A stretch of 8,131 nucleotides of DNA from Cypionkella sp. (GTDB lineage Bacteria > Pseudomonadota > Alphaproteobacteria > Rhodobacterales > Rhodobacteraceae): assembly GCA_018063485.1 (NCBI GenBank), contig JAGPBG010000083.1, forward strand, positions 1 to 8,131, in the 5' to 3' direction. Under the pieces are notes generated by a model. That model was not told where the DNA came from. It worked only from the letters and a program-made list of their open reading frames with translations, and ran no database searches. Positions 1 through 5,805 of this stretch are shown here, piece after piece; position 1 is the stretch's first letter; the number at the start of each line of letters is the position of its first letter. The translations under genes and the position numbers were made by a program.

Positions 1-792
1 CCGCGCGCTGGAGCGTTCGGGCAGGGCCGCCAAAAGGGCTGCGGTATAGGGATGATGCGGCCTGTCGAACAGATCAATCACCGGCTGTTCTTCCACCTTT
101 TGCCCGGCATATTGCACCGAGACCCGCTCGGCATTTTCAGCCACAACGCCCATGTCATGGGTGATCAGGATCAGACCCATGCCGGTTTCGCGTTGCAACC
201 CGGTCAAAAGATCAAGGATTTGCGCCTGAATGGTGACATCCAGCGCCGTGGTGGGTTCATCGGCGATCAACAATTTTGGATTGCAGGCGATGGCCATCGC
301 GATCATCACGCGCTGATTCATGCCGCCCGACATCTGGTGCGGAAAGTTGTTCAGCCGGCTTTCGGGGGCGGGGATTCCCACCAATTCGAACAATTCAATC
401 GCACGGGCCTGACGCTGGGCCTTGTCCATACCCATATGCAGGCGCAGGGATTCCTTGACCTGAAATCCCACGGTAAAGCAGGGGTTCAGCGAGGACATCG
501 GCTCTTGAAAGATCATCGCCATGTCTTTGCCAATGATCTTGCGGCGATCCTTGGCGGTAAGCGCACGCAGATCCTGGCCTTGGAAAGCCATGACATCGGT
601 CGTGATGGTGGCGGTCCAGGGCAAAAGTCCCATCAGAGCCAGCATCGACACCGATTTGCCCGACCCGCTTTCGCCGACGATGGCAAGGATCTCGCCCTTA
701 TCAACGGAGACATCCACCGCATCCACGGCCCGAAACGCCCCTGAGGCGGTTTTGAATTCGACGGTCAGGTTGCGGATTTCCAGAAGGGCCAT
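1..792 (-). CDS. dppD: Dipeptide/oligopeptide ABC transporter ATP-binding protein DppD (partial, C-terminus beyond left edge)
   Basis: This is a cytoplasmic ATPase subunit that would power peptide import through DppB and DppC. The 264 residues present contain, in order, a Walker A motif GESGSGKS (about 40-47), a Q-loop [11 protein letters not shown] (Gln96), an ABC signature MSGGMNQR (154-161), a Walker B with catalytic Glu in [12 protein letters not shown] (174-185) and the H-loop THD (211-213). The run HPYTAALL (about 247-254) is typical of the start of the C-terminal extension in the DppD/OppD branch. The reading frame is still open at base 1, so roughly the last 60 residues of a typical family member lie outside. 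The ATG at 792 is preceded by GGAG (800-803 on the minus strand) with 7 nt spacing and lies 3 nt after the dppC stop. The signature departs slightly from the usual LSGGMRQR. A DppF partner would be expected further left, but this cannot be seen. Confidence 0.95.
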   Translation of the reverse strand, partial: MALLEIRNLTVEFKTASGAFRAVDAVDVSVDKGEILAIVGESGSGKSVSMLALMGLLPWTATITTDVMAFQGQDLRALTAKDRRKIIGKDMAMIFQEPMSSLNPCFTVGFQVKESLRLHMGMDKAQRQARAIELFELVGIPAPESRLNNFPHQMSGGMNQRVMIAMAIACNPKLLIADEPTTALDVTIQAQILDLLTGLQRETGMGLILITHDMGVVAENAERVSVQYAGQKVEEQPVIDLFDRPHHPYTAALLAALPERSSAR

Positions 793-795
793 GGC

Positions 796-1686
796 TTAGC
801 TCCGCTTCAGTTTCGGGTCGAAGGCGTCACGCAGCCCGTCACCCATCAGATTGATCGCCAGAACCGTGATCAGGATCGCCAGACCGGGAAGGGTGACAAC
901 CCACCACGCCCGCAGGATAAACTCGCGCGCCTCGGCCAGCATGGTGCCCCATTCCGGGGTTGGGGGCTGCGCGCCCATGCCCAGAAAGCCAAGGGCGGCG
1001 GCGTCCAGAACCGCCGAGGAAAACGACAGCGCGCCCTGAACGATGATCGGTGAAAGGCAGTTCGGCAGCACTGTTATGAACATCAGCCGCGCCAGCCCCG
1101 CCCCCGTGGTGCGCGAGGCGGTGACGTAATCTCTCGTCAGTTCCGACATCACCGAGGCCCGCGTCAGGCGCACATAATGCGGTTGCAACACGATGGCGAT
1201 GGCGATCATCGCGTTGGTCAGGCTGGGGCCAAGGATGGCCACCAGAACCAGCGCCAGCAGCAAGGATGGAAAGGCAAGGATGATATCCATCACCCGCATG
1301 ATGAGGCTATCCAGCCATTTCGGCGCAAAGCCGGACAACAGGCCGATCACGATGCCACCCGAGGCCGCCACAACCACCACCACGATGCCGACATAAAACG
1401 AATAGCGCGCGCCATGGATCAGGCGCGACAGCATATCGCGGCCAACGGCGTCGGTGCCCAAAAGAAAGGCCGTGCTGCCACCCTCTTGCCAGAACGGTGG
1501 TTGCAACAGATGTTCACGGAACTGTTGGGTGGGATCGTAAGGGGCCAGAAAATCAGCGAATACGGCGAGGATCACGAAGACCGCAAACACCCAAAGGCCG
1601 AACACCGCCCCGCGGTTTTCACTGAAATAGTGCCAGAATTCGGCCAGACGGCCGGGGCGGGTATCCAAGGCAGTTTGTTCGGCCAT
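796..1686 (-). CDS. dppC: Dipeptide ABC transporter permease DppC
   Basis: This is an inner-membrane permease that pairs with DppB to form the peptide channel. It has 296 residues, close to the roughly 300 usual for the family. A hydrophobic segment near residues 27-48 is followed by the DppC-type motif LGTDAVGRDMLSRLIHGARYS-like region (77-97), then membrane segments near 98-120, 133-155, 158-170, 213-235 and 262-282. The cytoplasmic EAA loop that contacts the ATPase is visible as RDYVTASRTTGAG (185-197). The segment LGFLGMGAQPPTPEWG (232-247) and the ending GDGLRDAFDPK are characteristic of the family. I chose the ATG at 1684-1686 because it shares one base with the dppB stop (TGATG) and begins MAEQTALD. 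The open frame extends upstream to 1845, but that stretch lies inside dppB and does not resemble a permease N-terminus. Translation probably depends on ribosomes finishing dppB. Confidence 0.95.
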   Translation of the reverse strand: MAEQTALDTRPGRLAEFWHYFSENRGAVFGLWVFAVFVILAVFADFLAPYDPTQQFREHLLQPPFWQEGGSTAFLLGTDAVGRDMLSRLIHGARYSFYVGIVVVVVAASGGIVIGLLSGFAPKWLDSLIMRVMDIILAFPSLLLALVLVAILGPSLTNAMIAIAIVLQPHYVRLTRASVMSELTRDYVTASRTTGAGLARLMFITVLPNCLSPIIVQGALSFSSAVLDAAALGFLGMGAQPPTPEWGTMLAEAREFILRAWWVVTLPGLAILITVLAINLMGDGLRDAFDPKLKRS

Positions 1687-2693
1687 CAGCGTTTCCGGAT
1701 CTTGGGGTTGATAAAGCCGTAAAGCATATCGACGGTGAGATTGACGACCATCACCATCACGGCGATGAGCAACAGCCCGCCCTGCACCACCGGGTAGTCG
1801 CGTCGGAAGATGCTGTCGACCATCCATTTGCCGATACCGGGCCATGAGAAAATCGTCTCGGTCAGGATGGCCCCGGCCAAGAGCGTGCCAACCGACAGGC
1901 CGATCACCGTGATCACCGGGATCAGGGCATTGCGCAGCGCATGAACGCCGTTTATGCCGAAGGGCGAAAGGCCCTTGGCGCGGGCGGTGCGGATGTAATC
2001 CTCGCCCAGAACCTCAAGCATCGCAGAGCGGGTCTGGCGGGCGATCACCGCCAAAGGAATAGTGCCCAGAACGATTGTCGGCAGGATCAGATGGCTGACA
2101 GCCGCTCCGAAAGCTCCTTTTTGATCCGAAAGCAGACTGTCGATCAGCATGAAGCCGGTCGGTGTGGGAAAATAATATGTCAGCGACATACGCCCGGAAA
2201 CCGGAGTCCAGCCCAGCCAGCCCGACACGACAATGATGAGCAGCAAGGCCCACCAGAAGATCGGCATCGAATAGCCCACCAATGCCGCCGACATCAGCGA
2301 GCGGTCAAAGAATTTGCCGCGATTGACAGCAGCGATCACTCCGGCAGGCAGGCCCAGCAGCACCGCAAAGATCATGGCGCAGATCGACAGTTCCAAAGTG
2401 GCGGGGAATAGTGCGAAAAACTCATCCCAGACCGGTTTCTTGGTGACAAAGGATTGACCAAGATCGCCTTGCAACACCCCACCGAGGTAATCAAAATACT
2501 GCACGAACAGGGGTTTATCAAAACCAAATTGCTGGATCAGTTCCTGATAGCGTTCGGGGGTTACGCCCCTTTCGCCTGCCATCACCACAATCGGATCACC
2601 CGGCAAGAGCCGGATGAAAGCAAAGGAAATCAGCGTGACACCAAAGAAAGTGGGCAGAAAGGTGAGCAGACGCGAGAGGATGTAGCGCAGCAT
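1686..2693 (-). CDS. dppB: Dipeptide ABC transporter permease DppB
   Basis: This is an inner-membrane permease and the partner of DppC. It has 335 residues, close to E. coli DppB in length. The N-terminus MLRYILSRLLTFLPTFFGV leads into the first membrane helix (about 9-28), followed by the family motif RLLPGDP (28-34) and the periplasmic run GVLQGDLGQSF (72-82). Further helices fall near 100-123, 135-158, 195-217, 257-280 and 302-325. The EAA loop is EDYIRTARAKGLS (231-243), followed by HALRNALIPVIT. The C-terminus VDMLYGFINPKIRKR is typical. The start ATG (2691-2693) overlaps the M24 peptidase stop by one base (TGATG), and the stop overlaps the dppC start in the same way. I see no strong separate Shine-Dalgarno sequence, so translational coupling to the upstream gene is likely. 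Confidence 0.96.
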   Translation of the reverse strand: MLRYILSRLLTFLPTFFGVTLISFAFIRLLPGDPIVVMAGERGVTPERYQELIQQFGFDKPLFVQYFDYLGGVLQGDLGQSFVTKKPVWDEFFALFPATLELSICAMIFAVLLGLPAGVIAAVNRGKFFDRSLMSAALVGYSMPIFWWALLLIIVVSGWLGWTPVSGRMSLTYYFPTPTGFMLIDSLLSDQKGAFGAAVSHLILPTIVLGTIPLAVIARQTRSAMLEVLGEDYIRTARAKGLSPFGINGVHALRNALIPVITVIGLSVGTLLAGAILTETIFSWPGIGKWMVDSIFRRDYPVVQGGLLLIAVMVMVVNLTVDMLYGFINPKIRKR

Positions 2694-3787
2694 CAGCCGA
2701 TAATCCTTAGATCCTTGGGAAAGGTGGTCAGTGAGCGGTTGCCGTCGGCTGTGACCAGCATGTCATCTTCGATCCGCACCCCGAAGGCTCCGATCTTGTA
2801 AAGCCCCGGCTCGTTGGTAAAGACCATGCCCGGCTCCATTTTCTGATGATTGCCGCGCATGATATAGGGGGCCTCATGCACATCGCGGCCAAGGCCGTGA
2901 CCGGTCTTGGTGCGGATGCGGTCGGCATAGGGCGAGGCCTCCATCACGCTGGTCACAGCATTGTCGATGTCATGCGCGCTGACGCCGGGGCGGGTGATGG
3001 CATGGCCCGCAAGATTGGCGCGCAGCACGGTATCGTAAACCGCCTGCCCTTCATCCGAGGCATGGCCGACGAAAAAAGTGCGGGTGATATCGGCGCAAAA
3101 GCCATGTTTGCGGCCGCCAAAGTCCAACAGCAGCGCATCGCCGGGCTTGATGACATAATCGGCACGCGCATGGGCGTGGGGGCGGGCTGAATTGTCACCT
3201 GCTGCGACGATCGGGCCGAAGGCGTGTTCTTCGGCACCGTTGGAAAACAGGGCCAGCGTCAGGATGCGTTCGACATCGGTTTCGCTCATGCCTGCACGCA
3301 CTTTGGAAATGGCTTCCTCAAGTGCTGTTTCCGACAGCTTGATGGCGTCTTCGAGAGCGGCGATCTCATCGGCGGATTTGTGAATCCGCAGTCCGGAAAT
3401 CTGCTTTTCGGCGTCAATCATCTGCAAGCCGGGGTTTGCGGCAATCAAGGCGTGATGCACGAACACCCGCATCACCTGACCTTCGACAGCGAGACTTCTG
3501 ACCGGCATGGCCGCAGCCATTGCGCTGAAGGCATCCCTGTAGCCGGTTTGATCGCGCCAATCGAACACTTCGCCTTCGAATTTCAGCAAATCGAAAGAAC
3601 GCAGTTCCAGATTGGGGACCAGTGCGACCGGTGCGCCAGTGGCAGGGATCAGCACAACAAGCGGGCGCTCATGGCTGTGGAAATTCTGTTTGAACAGCCG
3701 CACAAAGTTCGGGCCCGGCACCAGCGCCACAGCATCGACTGCAAGATCGCGGGCCAATTTGCGGTATTCAGCGTAACGGTCGGTCAT
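2693..3787 (-). CDS. M24-family metallopeptidase, Xaa-Pro dipeptidase/aminopeptidase-like
   Basis: This is a predicted cytoplasmic metallopeptidase of 364 residues with no signal peptide. The N-terminal domain (about 1-130) is of creatinase/prolidase type and the C-terminal pita-bread catalytic domain spans about 140-355. All five metal ligands are visible: Asp222 (LLLDFGG), Asp233 (ADITRTF), His297 (TGHGLGRDVHEAP), Glu326 (TNEPGLY) and Glu340 (VRIEDDM). His204 (ARPHAHA) and His304 match conserved active-site histidines. Intact ligands argue for a working hydrolase and against creatinase, a metal-free relative. Ectoine hydrolase (DoeA) also has this fold, but no ectoine genes are nearby. I chose the ATG at 3785-3787 (MTDRYAEYR); the longer open frame reaches 3883, inside dppA. 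Its Shine-Dalgarno sequence is weak. Its place between dppA and dppB suggests it cleaves imported dipeptides, probably Xaa-Pro. Family assignment is firm; exact substrate is inferred. Confidence 0.9.
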   Translation of the reverse strand: MTDRYAEYRKLARDLAVDAVALVPGPNFVRLFKQNFHSHERPLVVLIPATGAPVALVPNLELRSFDLLKFEGEVFDWRDQTGYRDAFSAMAAAMPVRSLAVEGQVMRVFVHHALIAANPGLQMIDAEKQISGLRIHKSADEIAALEDAIKLSETALEEAISKVRAGMSETDVERILTLALFSNGAEEHAFGPIVAAGDNSARPHAHARADYVIKPGDALLLDFGGRKHGFCADITRTFFVGHASDEGQAVYDTVLRANLAGHAITRPGVSAHDIDNAVTSVMEASPYADRIRTKTGHGLGRDVHEAPYIMRGNHQKMEPGMVFTNEPGLYKIGAFGVRIEDDMLVTADGNRSLTTFPKDLRIIG

Positions 3788-3819
3788 GAAACACCCAATG
3801 CTGAGATTTCCAGAGAATA

Positions 3820-3848
3820 CGGGCGGGTGCCATCTGTGCCCCCGCCCG
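3820..3848 (-). promoter_or_regulatory. GC-rich intercistronic hairpin between dppA and the M24 peptidase gene
   Basis: Perfect 8-bp arms CGGGCGGG (3820-3827) and CCCGCCCG (3841-3848) enclose a 13-nt loop. On the transcribed minus strand the stem begins about 10 nt after the dppA stop and ends 32 nt before the M24 start. No run of T follows, so it does not look like a full intrinsic terminator. Hairpins in this position after binding-protein genes often protect the upstream message or attenuate read-through, which raises binding-protein levels over the permeases. That role is inferred here. Confidence 0.6.
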
Positions 3849-3857
3849 CAATCAGGG

Positions 3858-5450
3858 TTATTCGGCGATATCAACACCTTCAAAGCTGACCGTGCCCAGC
3901 GGGCTCATCTTGTAGCCGGTCACGGCTTTGGTCATCGGGGTGAATACGACGGAATGGGCGATGGTTGCCCAAGGAGCCTGTTCCTTGAAGATGACCTGCG
4001 CCTGTTCGTAGAGCTTGGTCCGCTCGGCCACATCAGAGGTGATCTTGGCCTTTTGGATCAGCGCATCAAAGTCCTTGTCGCACCATTGCGCGCGGTTGGA
4101 GTTGCCAACCGCATCGCAGCCCAGCAAAACGGCAAGGAAGTTGTCGGGATCGCCGTTGTCACCAGTCCAACCCAAAAGAACCGCACCGTCACGATCCTTG
4201 GCTTTGGCGCGCTCAAGGTACTCGCCCCACTCATAGGACACGATCTCGACCGTGACGCCAATCTTTGCCATATCGGCCTGCATCATCTCGGCCATGCGGC
4301 GGGCGTTGGGGTTGTAGGGGCGCTGAACCGGCATGGCCCAGATCTTCATCGACAGATCCTTGACACCCGCGTCTGCCAGCATCTTCTTGGCAGCTTCGGG
4401 ATCATAGGGATCGTCAACAATGGCATCATTATACGACCACATTGTCGGCGGGATCGGGTTCTTGGCAACTTGGCCCGAGCCTTGGAACACCACGTCGATG
4501 ATGGCTTTCTTGTCGATCGCCATATTCAGCGCCTTGCGGACGTTGACGTTGTCAAACGGCGCAACCAGCGCGTTATAGGCCAGATAGCCGATGTTGAGGC
4601 CCTCTTGCTGCATCACGTTCAGGGTGTCATCGGCCTGCATGGCCGCAACGTCTGCCGGGTTCGGATAGGACAGGATCTGGCACTCATTCGCCTTCAGCTT
4701 CTGGTAGCGCACCGAAGCATCAGGGGTGATCGCAAAGACCAGATCGTCAATCGCCTGCTTGCCATTCCAGTAGTCCGGGTTTGCCACATAGCGGATCATC
4801 GCGTCTTTTTGGTAAGCGACGAATTTGAACGGACCAGTGCCGACGGGGGCCTGATTGACCATCTCGGGCGTGCCTGCCGCAACCATGGCATCCGAGTATT
4901 CCTTGGACACGATCGAGGCAAAGTCCATCGCGAGGTTTGCGATCATTGGCGCTTCGGGACGGTTCAGCACGAATTTGACGGTCAGATCATCAACCTTGAC
5001 GATTTCCTTGATCAGATCGGGCATCGACATCGAGTTGAAATACTCCCAGTTCGCACCGTTCAGGGCGAAATAGGGGTTATCAGCCAGACGCTGACGATCA
5101 AAGCTGAAGATCACGTCATCAGCGTTGAAATCGCGGGTCGGGGTGAAGGTGTCGTTCGAATGAAACTTGACCCCTGCGCGCAGCTTGAAGGTGTATTCCA
5201 ACCCGTCAGCGCTGACTTCCCAGCTTTCGGCCAGGCCGGGAATGACATTGGTGCCGCCAGCTTCGAATTCGACAAGGCGGTTGTATATGGTGCGCGACGA
5301 GGCGTTAAAGGTGGTGCCGGCAGTGAACAGGGCCGGATCAAACCCCTCTGGCGAACCTTCCGAGCAATAGACCAGCGTTTTTGCTGAAGCGGCCGAGCCC
5401 ATCAAGGCCGCGATCATCAGACCCGAAAGTAAAGTTCGTTTGAAAGACAT
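3858..5450 (-). CDS. dppA: Periplasmic dipeptide-binding protein DppA (SBP family 5)
   Basis: This periplasmic solute-binding protein captures dipeptides for DppBCD. It has 530 residues including a Sec signal peptide: MSFKR, a hydrophobic core LLSGLMIAALMGSA, and a probable cleavage after ASA (residue 23). The mature start KTLVYCSEGSPEGFDP is nearly the same as in E. coli DppA. From my memory of the E. coli protein, Arg355 and Asp408 (mature numbering) bind the dipeptide carboxylate and amino group. The equivalents here are Arg377 in WAMPVQRPYNPN and Asp431 in GWTGDNGDPDNF. The cysteines of both E. coli disulfides are also kept (precursor Cys29/Cys257 and Cys445/Cys457). There is no lipobox. 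I chose the ATG at 5448-5450 over an in-frame ATG at 5504 because it gives a proper signal peptide and has AAGGAG 7 nt upstream. DppA can also bind 5-aminolevulinate or haem in some bacteria. Confidence 0.97.
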   Translation of the reverse strand: MSFKRTLLSGLMIAALMGSAASAKTLVYCSEGSPEGFDPALFTAGTTFNASSRTIYNRLVEFEAGGTNVIPGLAESWEVSADGLEYTFKLRAGVKFHSNDTFTPTRDFNADDVIFSFDRQRLADNPYFALNGANWEYFNSMSMPDLIKEIVKVDDLTVKFVLNRPEAPMIANLAMDFASIVSKEYSDAMVAAGTPEMVNQAPVGTGPFKFVAYQKDAMIRYVANPDYWNGKQAIDDLVFAITPDASVRYQKLKANECQILSYPNPADVAAMQADDTLNVMQQEGLNIGYLAYNALVAPFDNVNVRKALNMAIDKKAIIDVVFQGSGQVAKNPIPPTMWSYNDAIVDDPYDPEAAKKMLADAGVKDLSMKIWAMPVQRPYNPNARRMAEMMQADMAKIGVTVEIVSYEWGEYLERAKAKDRDGAVLLGWTGDNGDPDNFLAVLLGCDAVGNSNRAQWCDKDFDALIQKAKITSDVAERTKLYEQAQVIFKEQAPWATIAHSVVFTPMTKAVTGYKMSPLGTVSFEGVDIAE

Positions 5451-5457
5451 GGATATT

Positions 5458-5463
5458 CTCCTT
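5458..5463 (-). promoter_or_regulatory. Ribosome binding site of dppA
   Basis: The minus strand reads AAGGAG followed by 7 nt and the ATG at 5450. This near-perfect Shine-Dalgarno sequence decides the dppA start against the upstream in-frame ATG at 5504, which would add 18 charged residues before the signal peptide. Confidence 0.85.
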
Positions 5464-5650
5464 GTTGGAAGGTCTTTGTTTTGCCTGTTCCAGATATGGG
5501 GCAAGGGCGATTGTGGCGCCTTTGGTCATTGCCGGATTTCGGGGTTTTTGATTTACCCCTGTGAAGCCACCCTAATGAACGAAAAAACTTGGGTAAAGAG
5601 GCGATCTATCATCCCTGTGGCCGCGTCAACCCAATCGAACCGATGTGCGG

Positions 5651-5682
5651 ACTTGTCCTGAGGGAATTTCAATCGCGTTGAA
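5651..5682 (+). repeat. Distal copy of a duplicated regulatory module (TTGTCCTGA ... TTCA-N7-TGAA)
   Basis: The stretch carries ACTTGTCCTGA (5651-5661) and then the inverted repeat TTCAA-TCGCG-TTGAA (5668-5682). A second copy with the same order of elements lies at 5754-5783. TTCA-N7-TGAA contains the T-N11-A pattern typical of LysR-type regulator sites. The regulator is unknown and none is encoded in the window. Confidence 0.5.
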
Positions 5683-5737
5683 CACGGCAATCTATCGCTA
5701 CCGACACCTTCGATTCCTACATAAAACAACAGAAGGC

Positions 5738-5753
5738 GACAAATTCATTTGTC
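5738..5753. promoter_or_regulatory. Palindromic operator candidate GACAAAT-TC-ATTTGTC
   Basis: Perfect 7-bp arms (5738-5744 and 5747-5753) flank a 2-nt centre, and ATTTGTC is repeated once more directly after (5754-5760). The site ends about 50 bp before the oxidoreductase start codon, where a repressor or activator would act. The short symmetric form suits a dimeric regulator such as the GntR or MarR type, but I cannot assign the family. Confidence 0.5.
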
Positions 5754-5783
5754 ATTTGTCCTGATCTGTTCATTGTTGATGAA
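5754..5783 (+). repeat. Proximal copy of the duplicated regulatory module
   Basis: ATTTGTCCTGA (5754-5764) is followed by the inverted repeat TTCAT-TGTTG-ATGAA (5769-5783). Compared with the copy at 5651-5682, nine bases TTGTCCTGA are identical, as are both outer arms TTCA and TGAA. The gap between the elements is 2 bp shorter. This copy abuts the palindrome on its left and ends 8 bp before the Shine-Dalgarno sequence on its right, so a bound protein would probably block transcription or translation start of the oxidoreductase. Confidence 0.5.
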
Positions 5784-5791
5784 TAGCACCC

Positions 5792-5797
5792 AAGGAG
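5792..5797 (+). promoter_or_regulatory. Ribosome binding site of the FAD/GcvT oxidoreductase gene
   Basis: AAGGAG lies 8 nt before the ATG at 5806. It fixes the start of an open frame that otherwise has several internal Met codons. Translation from here places the nucleotide-binding motif at residues 12-17, as expected. Confidence 0.85.
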
Positions 5798-5805
5798 TCG
5801 CATCT

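Larger units (their letters stand above)
5451..5805. other. Divergent intergenic region between dppA and the oxidoreductase gene
   Basis: About 355 bp without a credible gene; short open frames here have no ribosome binding site or recognisable product. It must carry the promoters of both units. I could not pick a convincing sigma-70 pair on either strand. On the minus strand, TTGACG (5629 down to 5624) is a fair -35, but the best -10 after it (TAGATC, 15-nt spacing) is poor. On the plus strand no pair stands out. The right part (about 5700-5790) is visibly richer in A and T and contains the repeat and palindrome listed separately. Confidence 0.8.

Noticed and set aside
52..744. Plus-strand open frame of 230 codons opposite dppD
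   Set aside because: It mirrors the Walker and signature region of DppD in the opposite strand and has low-complexity composition.
1687..1845. N-terminal extension of dppC up to an ATG at 1845
   Set aside because: The extension lies inside dppB in another frame, is Arg-rich, and does not resemble a DppC N-terminus; the TGATG start at 1686 is far better.
2693..3787. Creatinase as identity of the M24 protein, which would have produced sarcosine for the neighbouring enzyme
   Set aside because: Creatinase lacks the metal ligands of the fold, while all five are present here; peptidase is the simpler reading.
3786..5387. Long plus-strand open frame of 533 codons opposite dppA
   Set aside because: It lies antisense to a gene with near-identical motifs to E. 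coli DppA, has no recognisable domain or ribosome binding site, and reflects the strong codon bias of the real gene.
5541..5559. GGGGT ... ACCCC inverted repeat as a terminator or riboswitch
   Set aside because: Only five base pairs with a 9-nt loop, no T-run, and it lies in the dppA leader where a terminator would need stronger support.
5601..5629. Minus-strand sigma-70 promoter with TTGACG as -35
   Set aside because: No acceptable -10 at 16-18 nt; the best match (TAGATC) is at 15 nt and shares only three bases with consensus.
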